Shown here piece after piece: positions 11,399 to 20,529 of a stretch of DNA of 64,000 nucleotides (its first letter is position 1; the number at the start of each line of letters is the position of its first letter). Source of the DNA: Euclidia mi (Eukaryota; Arthropoda; Insecta; Lepidoptera; Erebidae); assembly GCA_944739405.2 (NCBI GenBank), contig OX123197.2, positions 54,040,047 through 54,104,046 on the forward strand, given 5' to 3'. The notes beneath the pieces were generated by a model. That model saw only the letters and a list, made by a program, of their open reading frames with translations, did no database searches and had not been told where the DNA came from. Both the position numbers and the translations under genes were made by a program.

Positions 11399-12472
11399 AT
11401 GGACTCGCTTACTACCCGAGAACTCGCCCAAATCGTTTGGCATTATGCAAGTTCGAGAGACCTTAATGAAACCAGAGAATGGTTTCGGAGGCGAAGCCCA
11501 AACTCGCCTGTACCTTCATCACGGCGGATACTTCGGGCAGCGCAGAACTTCTTAGACTACGGACATTTAGCTGTTCCCGAACATGCACAAGCTCGAGGGC
11601 GTCCTACCATGTATCCGGAGCAGTTGGATCGTAGCATAAGAAGGTATTTTGAGCAGAACCCGCAAAGCTCCACCCGGCCGGTAGCGCGAAGATTTGGCGT
11701 CAGCCAAAGCTACGTGTGGAGGCTTCTAAATGCGGCAGGGAAGCATCCATTCCATTTCCAGCCGGTACACGACATGGCCGAAACCGACCAACCTGCCAGG
11801 GTTACATTTTGTAGGTGGCTGTTGGAAACGGACCGCAACATTTTGTGGACAGATGAGGCCACATTCACCCGCTTAGGGTTATTTAATGTTCACAGTGAAC
11901 ATTGGTGGGCCGAACAAAATCCCCACGTAACGCGGCGCGATGCGTTCCAGACGCGCTTTTCTGTGAATGTGTGGGCTGGAATTATAAACAATAATATCCT
12001 TGGTCCTTATTTTATCGAAGGACGTTTAGGTGGACAGGATTACCTGCAGTTGTTAAGGTATGTGGTGACGGAGTATTTAGAAGACGTCTCTCTAAATAGC
12101 CTTCGGGATTTATACTATCAACATGACGGAGCACCTGCGCACTATCATAACGTTGTGCGGCAATATATGAATGACCAATTTGGTGAGAGGTGGATTGGTC
12201 GCGGAGGTCCAATAGCCTGGCCCCCGCGCTCGCCTGATCTCACCCCGCTAGATTTTTATCTGTGGGGAGAAATAAAACGCAGGGTGTACGAGGTTGAGTT
12301 GGATTCACGCGATATCCTTAAGGCCCGCATAATAAATGCCTTCGATGAAGTCCGCAGAGAAGATATTGTCACGGGCGTCACTAGACGATTAAGAAATAAT
12401 TTGAGACGTAGGGCGCAACTGTGCTTAGACATGCAGGGCGGCCACTTTGAACAGTTAGTACATTTGGCATAA
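11399..12472 (+). CDS. Intact Tc1/mariner-superfamily transposase, DD41D type
   Basis: A 357-aa DDE transposase that would cut and paste its element at TA sites in the nucleus. I start at 11399 (MDSLTTRELA); an in-frame ATG at 11333 would add 22 unrelated residues. Order: an N-terminal helix-turn-helix region, a GRP motif in QARGRPTMYPEQL, a second helix-turn-helix around VARRFGVSQSYVWRLL, then the catalytic domain: D152 in WTDEATF, D243 in HDGAPAH, and SPDLTPLDFYLWG. Counting to the Asp of PLDF (D285) leaves 41 residues, the DD41D spacing of the rosa/Visitor-type branch; counting to SPD would give 36, but the Mos1 triad uses the later Asp. No stop or frameshift. I could not find terminal inverted repeats around it, so it may be the transposase of a larger element or a copy that lost its ends. 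Confidence 0.88.
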   Translation: MDSLTTRELAQIVWHYASSRDLNETREWFRRRSPNSPVPSSRRILRAAQNFLDYGHLAVPEHAQARGRPTMYPEQLDRSIRRYFEQNPQSSTRPVARRFGVSQSYVWRLLNAAGKHPFHFQPVHDMAETDQPARVTFCRWLLETDRNILWTDEATFTRLGLFNVHSEHWWAEQNPHVTRRDAFQTRFSVNVWAGIINNNILGPYFIEGRLGGQDYLQLLRYVVTEYLEDVSLNSLRDLYYQHDGAPAHYHNVVRQYMNDQFGERWIGRGGPIAWPPRSPDLTPLDFYLWGEIKRRVYEVELDSRDILKARIINAFDEVRREDIVTGVTRRLRNNLRRRAQLCLDMQGGHFEQLVHLA

Positions 12473-12799
12473 AGTGCGTGTAAATAAGTGAATTAAGTGC
12501 GTGTAAATAAGTGTAAATATTCAAGTGTAGGTAAATATCTAACTCCATCGTGCAGTGACGGTGAGTTTTTGTAAATAAGACAATAATTGTACATAATTTG
12601 ATTTCAACTTTTTAAATACGCCCTAATTGTGATGAAATCTCTTTCTGAATGTGTGTATTTTCATAGACATCTAGCTTTCACTCTACCTGCCTTAATGATT
12701 TATAATTTTGTCATAATTATGTTCGTCCGAAGCCGGAAAGTTGACATCAAAATGTTTATTTGAGTAGGTTTGCGCCAAAAGTAAAATTTTAGTATCTAA

Positions 12800-14240
12800 A
12801 ATAATATCACTATTGTCTGACTGCGCTCTAAGGCGGACTTATGTCGCGTAAATAAATTTTATATTATTGTTTCGCGCGGCGCGAGCCAACGCTCGCAATT
12901 TTTATCGCCATGAGTGATAAACTTGTGGTGAACGAGCTGCTGGCGTTCCTGCAGCAGAACCTGGATGTCGTGGACGAAGTGTTGGCTATCCAGATCTGTG
13001 CAACGAACTTCAGCGAGGAGGACATTGCGGCTGCCAAGCTGCTTGTGTACAGGTCGCTAAACAAATGTGACCAGATGGTGTCCCGCAGGCGTGACGGGAC
13101 AAGGAAAAGCCTACAAGATATCATCACGCTGCTCAAAGAGACCGATCCTGACGACGTGCCGACGTTTGTGGCGAGGGACTTAAACAAGTTACCTCCTGTC
13201 ACTTTCGACCACGTCGATGTTACAAGCCTTTTGAAGGACATAGTTTTTCTTAAGGCAAGTTTAGCGGATGTACACAAAAAGTTGGAGACATCTCAAGATA
13301 CCGTCGCACTCTTGCGCACGGAGTTAGACGACCTACGTAAAGTTGTCGATTTAAGTGGGTCACCGGCGCGTAGTAACATCAACACGCGCCGAGGTGCATG
13401 CGTCAATACGTCGGTCGCAAGCTACGCGTCAGCAGTTCTGTCGCCGCGTAATATTGTGACTGCTGAGTGCGCTACACAAGCGCCCCGCAGCCCTGCCCCC
13501 GACCCCGCGACTCCTCCGTGTATCGCCGCGCGACCTAACTCAATAAAGGTTCAGCAGGAAACTGCGAGCACCCCTGTAGCTACGAAGCCCAAGCCGGAAA
13601 AGGCGGAAAAACAGGCTGACGTAGCAGATGATGGTTTTGTGACGGTGCAGCGGAGGAAGCGTCGTCAGAAGACCGTCAAGAACTGTTGCGGCATGGCTCC
13701 TGTGGAACCTGGTGCAACTCTGCGCGCTGCCGCGCCGAACACACCCGTGTACATCTCTCGCCTGCACTACACCACTAAGGCGGAGGACATCGCGGAGTAC
13801 GTGCGCCAAAAGTCGAACTACATGCCGAGAGTACTGCTGCTGGAGTCGCGACGCAACGTCAACTTCAAGGCGTTTGTGGTGCGGATCCCGACGTGCTTTC
13901 TGCCTGTTGTTATGAAGGAGGACTTTTGGCCGAAAGGTGTGGTGTTCCGTCGCTTCCGCGGACAAGTGCCACCAGAACGCACAACATTATCGTGGCCGCA
14001 AGTGAAGCAATTTTAACATAGTATATAAGTATATTTCATTTATTTACTAACAAAAATTTTATATTGTATGTATGTAAGGTATGTATTTAAATTAAAAAAA
14101 AATATGTATGTCAAACCATTGTCTAGTACCCATAGCACAAGCTCTGCTTAGTTTGGGACTAGATGGTGATGCATGTATAATATAATGTATTGTGTATTTA
14201 CTTATTTAAATAAATTGATTGATTGATTGATTGATTGAAT
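12800..14240 (+). mobile_element. ORF1-only retroposon with (ATTG)n tail
   Basis: A GC-rich leader (about 12815-12909), one intact ORF1 (12910-14016), then a short 3' UTR ending at (ATTG)n, about 14213-14237. LINE 3' features follow directly after ORF1, with no endonuclease or reverse transcriptase ORF between. The arrangement parallels mammalian HAL1, an ORF1-only relative of L1. Exact ends and a target duplication could not be fixed. Confidence 0.65.
12910..14016 (+). CDS. LINE ORF1 (gag-like RNA-binding) protein, intact
   Basis: A 368-aa protein. An N-terminal helical part of about 120 residues ends in a coiled-coil-like stretch (LKDIVFLKASLADVHKKLE). A Pro/Ala/Lys-rich linker carries DDGFVTVQRRKRRQK near residue 240. 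The C-terminal RRM-like domain typical of CR1/Jockey-type ORF1 runs from VYISRLHYTTKAEDIAEYV to DFWPKGVVFRRFRG. Such proteins bind element RNA and chaperone nucleic acid during target-primed reverse transcription. No CCHC knuckles are present. The ATG sits in GCCATGAG after a GC-rich leader. A decayed relative of the same C-terminal domain lies at 43500-43706. Confidence 0.8.
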   Translation: MSDKLVVNELLAFLQQNLDVVDEVLAIQICATNFSEEDIAAAKLLVYRSLNKCDQMVSRRRDGTRKSLQDIITLLKETDPDDVPTFVARDLNKLPPVTFDHVDVTSLLKDIVFLKASLADVHKKLETSQDTVALLRTELDDLRKVVDLSGSPARSNINTRRGACVNTSVASYASAVLSPRNIVTAECATQAPRSPAPDPATPPCIAARPNSIKVQQETASTPVATKPKPEKAEKQADVADDGFVTVQRRKRRQKTVKNCCGMAPVEPGATLRAAAPNTPVYISRLHYTTKAEDIAEYVRQKSNYMPRVLLLESRRNVNFKAFVVRIPTCFLPVVMKEDFWPKGVVFRRFRGQVPPERTTLSWPQVKQF

Positions 14241-15010
14241 CTAGGTAAAAGTTTCAGTTTTACTTAGATGTTTACCATTTGAAACTCTATCTCTAAACTA
14301 AAGTACCTATGCCTCTAAAAACTAGTACTGTGCGAAGTGTGTACTGGGTACACAGACACGGCGCTACGGTTTATGAAGTAGGTAGGTACCTAACTTTTAT
14401 TTAATCTGTGCTAGGTACTGTTTACTTACGTAGGTAACTCCAGCGGCGTCGCCGTGCCAGAAGTAAAAGACAAAAGTCCACCAATGTTATTCCTTAATGA
14501 AACCTCTGTACTGTACTAAAGATAAAGTACCTAGGGAACAAATAAGTAATCAAACATGTGTCAACAGGCGACTATTTTTAAAGTAAAATCAGCTGCTGTC
14601 GTGTGGTAGGTAGTTATGTTGACAGAGACTGATCCAAATAGCTAAGACGGTTTAGATAGATAGATTATTGTCAGAATCTGTAATCATCATCATTATTTCA
14701 GCCAAAGGACGTCCACTGCTGGGCATAGCAACCGCTTCCCGCGATCTTAACAAGATTGTCGGTCCAAGATTTAGTAATAACGTAAATAATAATTATGTTT
14801 TATGATAAAATATCAATCATTTGAAAGAATAAGATGGCATGAGAGACTAGTTTCGCCTCTTGCGCGGTTTGTACGTAGTAGTAAACTCGCAGTAGCGCCA
14901 TCTACTGCCACTGACATTAAACGCCGCGGGTTTGACCTTACCGTGTCTCGATGACAGCTGACGGCACGCGACGCGAGGTGTTGTTACCTCCTTTTAGAAT
15001 TCGACATTTA

Positions 15011-15788
15011 AAGGTGAACGCCGACTTGGCCGCACCGCACGCGCCGCAGTATTCGCATTCGAATTATTTATATGAAGTTCTATGCAACCTCGCACACCCA
15101 CCCGCGCCGCAGTCGCCGCAGTCGCTGAAACGACCGAACTCCCCAAGCCGCAGCTGATGACGTCACCAACACTGGCCCGCACGCAGCGGACGCTGCGGCT
15201 AGCGCGGCGCGGATGACGCTGAATGAAAGAACAGTGTTGCCAGCACTGATTTTCAAAAATACGTAGAGCAGAGTTAAAAAGTACGTAGATCTACGTACTT
15301 TTAATAATATCCTAGATAAAGGGAGTAAAAAATTGTAAAACGAGTGTTTCAAACATCGATTCGAGCCTGTAAGCAAATATTATTGACTTAAATTGATCGA
15401 TATGTTTTAAGTGTGTACTTGTTAAACTAATTGGGTACGAATAAACATGCAACAAATTATTAGCTACGTCCATTATTACGTGTGGTTTGTGTTTAATAAT
15501 GCTTATTTCTTAGTAAAATTCCGTTATTTTGCTAATTTGGTAATTTGCTGCAAAATACGTAGATTCTGGGCCAGAAGTACGTAGGTTCGCGAGAAGGGTC
15601 CAAAATACGTAGATCTAGGTAAATAGACGTAGAGTTGGCAACGCTGTGAAAGAAATCAAGTGCGATGCGTGCGGCGACGGGAACGACTGCAGCGACTGCG
15701 GTGCGGATAGATGTGCGAGGCCATTAACAAAAAGCGATGACTGCGGGGACTGCGGCGACTGCGGTGCGGCCAAGTCTGCGTTCACCTT
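15011..15788. mobile_element. MITE inserted in the right arm (TA duplication)
   Basis: Left end AAGGTGAACGCCGACTTGG and inverted right end AAGGTGAACGCAGACTTGG agree at 27 of 28 bases over the longer alignment. TA flanks both ends, and the left arm shows the empty site (TTTTAGTTGACG on the same strand, one T different). Without the nested hAT element it is about 355 bp. The interior near the right end has GACTGCGG tandem words. Confidence 0.85.
15232..15646. mobile_element. hAT MITE nested in the MITE
   Basis: Exact 8-bp target duplication TGAAAGAA (15224-15231, 15647-15654). Termini CAGTGTTGCCAGCACT and, inverted, CAGCGTTGCCAACTCT are of standard hAT form. The interior repeats the word TACGTAGA. 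It is 415 bp and non-coding. Confidence 0.92.
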
Positions 15789-16016
15789 TAGTTGACGTAG
15801 TGTTTATTTTTTTTTTATTTTTTTTATTAAAACCCTTTCAGGCTGTTAACGTACTATTGTATGAAACCGAAACAAAGTAAAAAAAAAATTTTTTTTCTCA
15901 AAAGAAAAAAATCTAAAAAAAAAATATATGGTTAGGGTCATTCTATATCACCAGCAGATCATGTGGTTCAAAGGAATTACACGACTTTTAAATCACCCTG
16001 TATATGTATATATATA

Positions 16017-16389
16017 CAGGTTGTAAAAAGACCCTTAACGAAAACTGAAATCCCATGTTGTACCAATCACTACGAACATTTTTTACTTCGGCACCATACC
16101 TGGGAAATCACTGGTTCAGTAGATATTGAGGCTCAAAGTTAGTATGGAATTTTTCTAATTAGGTACAAAATCGATGCATTTACCCCGCCAATATGTTCTT
16201 TAGATGCCCTACAACCCCATGGATAAGTAGGTATTTCAAGCACTGCACGCGCGCGCTTTTAATTGCGGTTTAAAAAATGTGAAAACTTAAAAAATAACGT
16301 TTCCCAGGTATTATTTTTGGTTAGTATGACTTGGCATGATGTCCACAACGAGTAGACTTCGGCTTGGTGATGGGTCTTGTGACACTCTG
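16017..16389. mobile_element. Tc1/mariner-type MITE
   Basis: TA duplication at 16015-16016 and 16390-16391; ends CAGGTTGTAAAAAGACCC and, inverted, CAGAGTGTCACAAGACCC (14 of 18 match). 373 bp, no coding capacity. It lies 16 bp beyond the end of the right arm, in a (TA)n patch. Confidence 0.75.
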
Positions 16390-16914
16390 TATATTATTTT
16401 TTAATTTCTTTGAGGCCCGGAGGCTCTCCACACAGATCGATCTCACCGCTTCGAGCGATTCTAACTCTTCGGGCTACTCTTCCTGCGTCTTCGGTGCGTG
16501 AACCATCCTGCCTTAAAGGCCATCGGTTCTTCAACCTTTATGCTCTATCCCGATAAACTTTGACATAGTTTTATTAATAACATATACCTATACATTATAC
16601 AACAAAAAGACATTAGTAACACTTCATTTAGAAAATTACAAAGAATGCGTCGACACTACTATTCACGATGTTCTTAATTGAATAATAATTAGCACTTAAG
16701 CCTTTTTAAGCGTTTTTGATTCCTGAAGCGTCGGTATTCCAATAATTTAATGGTTTGGAGTTAGTCCACTTAAGTGAAGTCACTATAAACACAATTTTGT
16801 ATTGCTTGAGAACAAACATGCAATAAAGTCGCTCAAATTGCTAGTAAAAATACAAATCAAATCAAAGTCGCATACGCTATCCACTGGATCACGGAGGCAG
16901 ACGAGTTGTGTAGG

Positions 16915-17095
16915 TATTATCTCTATTGAAAAGAATGGCCAAGAGCTTTATTGCCCATTCTTTCTCTTGGTTTTATACCTTTGCTTTGCGAACTGGGCAC
17001 TAAATCTAAATATAATCCTTGTAGCAAACTGAATAAAAATGAAAGTAGGATTTGTTAGATGTCTCTTTTATTTATCAAAACAATGTCTCTACACC
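16915..17095 (+). repeat. Truncated LTR fragment
   Basis: Shares about 180 bp with 18620-18815: GGCCAAGAG/ATTT, TTCTTTCTCTTGGTT, GCAAACTGAATAAA-like and TTTATTTATCAAAAC words in the same order. It is a 3' piece of the same LTR family as 18130-18832. The stretch 16390-16914 before it holds nothing I can identify. Confidence 0.6.
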
Positions 17096-17204
17096 TACCT
17101 ACTTAAAAATTATTAAAATAACTTTGTAATTATTTAAATATTTTTGTTGTATGATGTAACAAAAAATTTAAGGTTTTCGCAATTTTTCCTTTATCTGTGC
17201 TATA

Positions 17205-17405
17205 TGACGTAGCTTCGTACCAAATTTCAAGATTCTGATTCCACGGGAAGTACCCTGTTGGTTTTGATTCTCTTGCGAGTTTCAAAATTTTTCGGCATAA
17301 ACGGCTGTATCTTCTGATTGCGTTGGCTTAGGAGTTTGTCTTTTTCACAGCTTCAAGGGTAAATAGACTTGAGTATTTGATATGAATTTCAATTTAATAT
17401 CTTAC
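17205..17405 (-). repeat. Dispersed repeat copy (inverse of 38382-38600)
   Basis: On the minus strand it contains GGGTACTTCCCGTGG and ACAGCCGTTTATGCCG, matching the plus-strand copy at 38382-38600. Non-coding high-copy insect repeat. Confidence 0.7.
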
Positions 17406-17477
17406 GCGTTTGAGACATATGGTCATGTATTTAGGCTCTGGGCTTAAATTACTGATATCCAAGTATTTATACATAAC

Positions 17478-18128
17478 TAGGTTTTGTCCGCAGCTTCGCT
17501 CGCGTAAATTCGCGGTTCTCTAGTTATAGTATATCATCTATGTTCATGGTAACACAAATCTCCTTTATTGGGCGGATACTTCCATAATTTTCGTTTTAAC
17601 TGTTTATGAAATATAAATGCAAAAAGTATTTACACATACAAACTACTTAGTACTAGGTAAGTCTTAGTAGTACTCAAAATGTTATCGGTATCTGTGACGT
17701 TTCTAGAGTGGCCAATATGGCGACTGTGATTTGTCCAAGATTTGTCTGTCAGAACCATTAGAATTTAACAAAATACTCAACAATTCAAATTTTGCTGATA
17801 TATGTTGTCGACTCAAAATCTTTATTTTTAATGTTTTATTATTCAGGTAATGTTTCGATGTACTCCTTGATGAAATTATTAATATAAAATTTGACACTGC
17901 GATAGCAGCGCAGTCCGTCGGTTCCAATGTGAAACATACCAAAATCCACAACTACTTACAAATTAAAAATTAAGTAAAGAAACATTTTCCAGTGTACTAA
18001 ATTGTGAATCTAAACCATTCTCAAGTCTCCTCAAGAACACACACAAAAAAATTCATCAAGATCGGTCCAGTCGTTTAGGAGGAGTTCAGTGACATACACA
18101 CGCACACAAAAAATATATATACTAAGAT
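17478..18128 (+). repeat. Dispersed repeat, LINE-tail-like
   Basis: Begins with TTTTGTCCGCAGCTTCGCTC and ends with ATCAAGATCGGTCCAGTCG, then CACACGCACAC and a short AT tail. These two words bracket a very common insect LINE-derived repeat (my recollection, RTE-like). A short related start lies at 37433. Confidence 0.5.
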
Positions 18129-18129
18129 A

Positions 18130-18832
18130 TGTAAGAGGATAGTGGCAATTAAATGACACTGACATGACGTTTGACAGTTAAACTGTAAAACGTGTAAATA
18201 GGGTTTACGCTGGCTTTATAAGTCGACAAGCTCGGCTAGTTCGTCCTGTTCTCCTTCGACGACGGCTCAGGTACGATACGGTTTTGACTATTTAACTGCC
18301 ACTGTGTTTCAATATTCTGTGTTGCTTGTTCTTTTGTTTCATCATCTAGGAAACAATGTAAGATAGTGTAATCATTATCTTATTGATATTGTGGGTAGGT
18401 TGATATAGGGTAAGGTAAGGTAATATAGGATGGAATAATATACTGTGGATCAAGTTGTACCAATGAGATTCATTATATACCTGTGGTAAATTGTGTTGAT
18501 GCTAAATAATGCTTATTATATTATGTTGTAAGATAGACCTTCCTTGTAATATAAAACTACCCATAACATTGATATTTAATATAAATTGGCTGTACTACTA
18601 TTTGTGAATTATTAATTATTGAAAATAATGGCCAAGAATTTTACAGCCCGTTCTTTCTCTTGGTTCTATGCCTTTGCTTTGTGAACTAGGCTCTAAATGT
18701 ATACATAGAATCACGACGTAATCTAAAGATATATCCTTGTGCCAAACTGAATAAATGAAAGTATGATTTGATAGTTGTCTCTTTTATTTATCAAAACTGT
18801 CTCTACACTAGGGAGCTTTCCTAAATCTGACA
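18130..18832 (+). repeat. LTR of a plus-strand LTR retrotransposon
   Basis: Starts TGTAAGAGG, ends ATCTGACA, about 703 bp. A TATA-like CTTTATAAG at about 18214 precedes a likely start region, and AATAAA-type words follow near 18756. Directly after the terminal CA comes TCAGAAGTGGGATC, a likely primer binding site. Flanks do not match, so it is not a clean solo LTR; the internal region seems interrupted by the element at 18912. Boundaries are inferred. Confidence 0.5.
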
Positions 18833-18911
18833 TCAGAAGTGGGATCAGTTTGCGTCCTCAATACTAATACATCCAATTGCAAGTTTCAGAATCTCCTCGT
18901 CGTGATCCCAT

Positions 18912-19164
18912 TGTAGTAAAACTCCAGTTATATTAGAATATAGTTTATACATTTATATTTTAGGTATCCTTTTACACTGTACAGATATTATAATGTTTCC
19001 TAAGAGCCACCGTCCGTTCGGTACCGTCGCCAGGAATAGAATGCCCGCTCTCGCCAACCGCCATTTTGAATTATTTCGATAGTGATGTGACTCGGACGAG
19101 TCAATCGATTACAAATTATTAAATTCCAATCGATATTAATTTTAATAAAAATGGGGACCTTACA
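18912..19164 (-). repeat. 3' LTR of the minus-strand element
   Basis: 253 bp, bounded by TGTA...TACA. On the minus strand it includes GACTCGTCCGAGTC, a short perfect palindrome, near its centre. Roughly 90% identical to the copy at 25992-26221, with a short insertion near 19105-19130. Confidence 0.8.
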
Positions 19165-19269
19165 CTCGTCCATCCTGACCTCGTGTATGTCCCCATACAC
19201 GCAATCAAGGAAACTTAACATAAACCTTACACTCGGCGAGAGGGGGCACTTACAATCACATTAAAGAAT

Positions 19270-19766
19270 CCTGTAAACCCATCCAATTCTTACAGGCTTG
19301 GTTACACGTTATCATTGCCGCAAACCCATCCAATGCTTACGACAACGATAACATACACAAATTTAATTCTGCGAACCCATCCAATTCTCGCAAAATTAAA
19401 TGCAATGCTTGCTAACCCATCCAGTTCTAGCAAGATTGACATTCACCGACATGCAGTTCCTGCTAACCCATCCAATTCTAGCAGGAACTGCTAAACCGCT
19501 TATAAAAGCTTACAATCCTGGTCAACCCATCCAATTCTGACCAATACATTTTATAAACCGCTTATAAAAGCTTACAATCCTGGTCAACCCATCCAATTCT
19601 GACCAATACATTTTATAAATAATGCAATGCTTGCTAACCCATCCAATTCTAGCAAGATTGACATTCACCGACATGCAGTTGCTGCTAACCCATCCAATTC
19701 TAGCAGCAACTGCTACACCGCTTATAAAAGCTTACAATCCTGGTCAACCCATCCAATTCTGACCAG
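19270..19766 (-). ncRNA. Array of ten hairpins with invariant 13-nt loop and covarying stems
   Basis: Ten inverted repeats surround one conserved loop, GAATTGGATGGGT on the minus strand (variants GCATTGGATGGGT and GAACTGGATGGGT). Spans: 19270-19296, 19308-19352, 19361-19401, 19403-19438, 19453-19491, 19519-19543, 19581-19605, 19625-19660, 19675-19713, 19740-19766. Stems are 6-16 bp and differ in sequence, yet the loop hardly changes. The fourth to sixth hairpins were duplicated as the eighth to tenth (offset 222 bp); the two 13-bp stems at 19453 and 19675 differ by a paired C-to-G and G-to-C exchange. All wobble-type mismatches become G-U pairs only on the minus strand, the sense strand inferred for the surrounding LTR element. 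It lies about 100 bp from that element's 3' LTR. Function unknown; an RNA-level role (protein binding, packaging or 3'-end structure) is inferred. Confidence 0.8.
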
Positions 19767-19799
19767 TATTTTCACATAACAAAATAGACATTTAATAAA

Positions 19800-20500
19800 T
19801 AAAATCATGACTACATTAATAATTGTATAAATAAATGATAAAATATATAAAATTTAATTAATACGTTTTTACAACCAACAGTGCAATAAATCAGCTCATA
19901 CAACAATAAGCGCAATACTAACCATTTCATTTTAGCATAGGTCAACAAAATATTATAATGGCGACATAATATAATAACAAGGAATTTATATAAATTAGAA
20001 TGATAGGCTGTTTTATCACTTCCACACAAATAAGCCTGTAACAAAACAATTCTGGACTGTACTATTATTAATACCTAGGTTCATTAATTTTATTTTAAAT
20101 CAAAAATTGGGGGGGGGGGGTGAAATTACTCGCGTCAGTAGGCACTACCATCTTTTCCTAGACCCACCCTACACGTGCCCCAAAAAATAACTGTTATGCG
20201 CTCAAATGGGCTATCGGCTATACATTCACCCCAAAGGACAATAAAAGCTAGTCATTAAAAACCTCCACCATAGCCAAAAACCACCAAAGATTGTGAACTA
20301 CAACAGACATCCTATGCAATGTGGTAGCCGCCGAGACCGTAACGCAGTCAAAATCTACACCAGCTTCTGATAACACCACTGATATAGTAATATCACTGGT
20401 TTTATCAGAAGCTGGCCAGTAGGCAATCAACGAAATCTGACTCTTGAAAGCATACTCATAAACAAAGTGAGACGATCGATCTACTAATTCAACAAATGAG
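19800..20500. other. AT-rich stretch, poly-G tract, near-palindrome
   Basis: 19800-20100 is strongly AT-rich without a supported gene. A run of 12 G lies at 20109-20120. At 20360-20415 an imperfect palindrome (about 24 of 26 bp paired, CCAGCTTCTGATAA arms) surrounds a centre near 20388. Nothing coding is supported. Confidence 0.6.
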
Positions 20501-20529
20501 CTCCATGTTGGACCTTATCACAACTCATT

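Larger units (their letters stand above)
14435..16000 (-). repeat. Right arm of the ~14.8-kb inverted repeat
   Basis: Inverse copy of 1241-1992, interrupted at 15011-15790 by a MITE. It ends AATCACCCTG at 16000 followed by TA. It also differs from the left arm by an A-rich expansion near 15880-15930. Confidence 0.8.

Noticed and set aside
11399..12472. DD36D assignment of the transposase
   Set aside because: Counting to SPD gives 36, but in the Mos1 alignment the third catalytic Asp corresponds to the Asp of PLDF, giving 41.
1241..16000. Assembly artefact explaining the inverted arms
   Set aside because: The arms differ by substitutions and by an insertion present in only one, so they are old genomic copies rather than a duplicated contig end. 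The perfect palindrome at 4981-5044 is less safe in this respect.
19270..19766. CRISPR-like reading of the repeated 15-nt word with variable DNA between
   Set aside because: The constant part is a hairpin loop, the variable parts pair with each other across it, spacing is irregular, and the setting is an insect LTR element. No cas-like gene exists.
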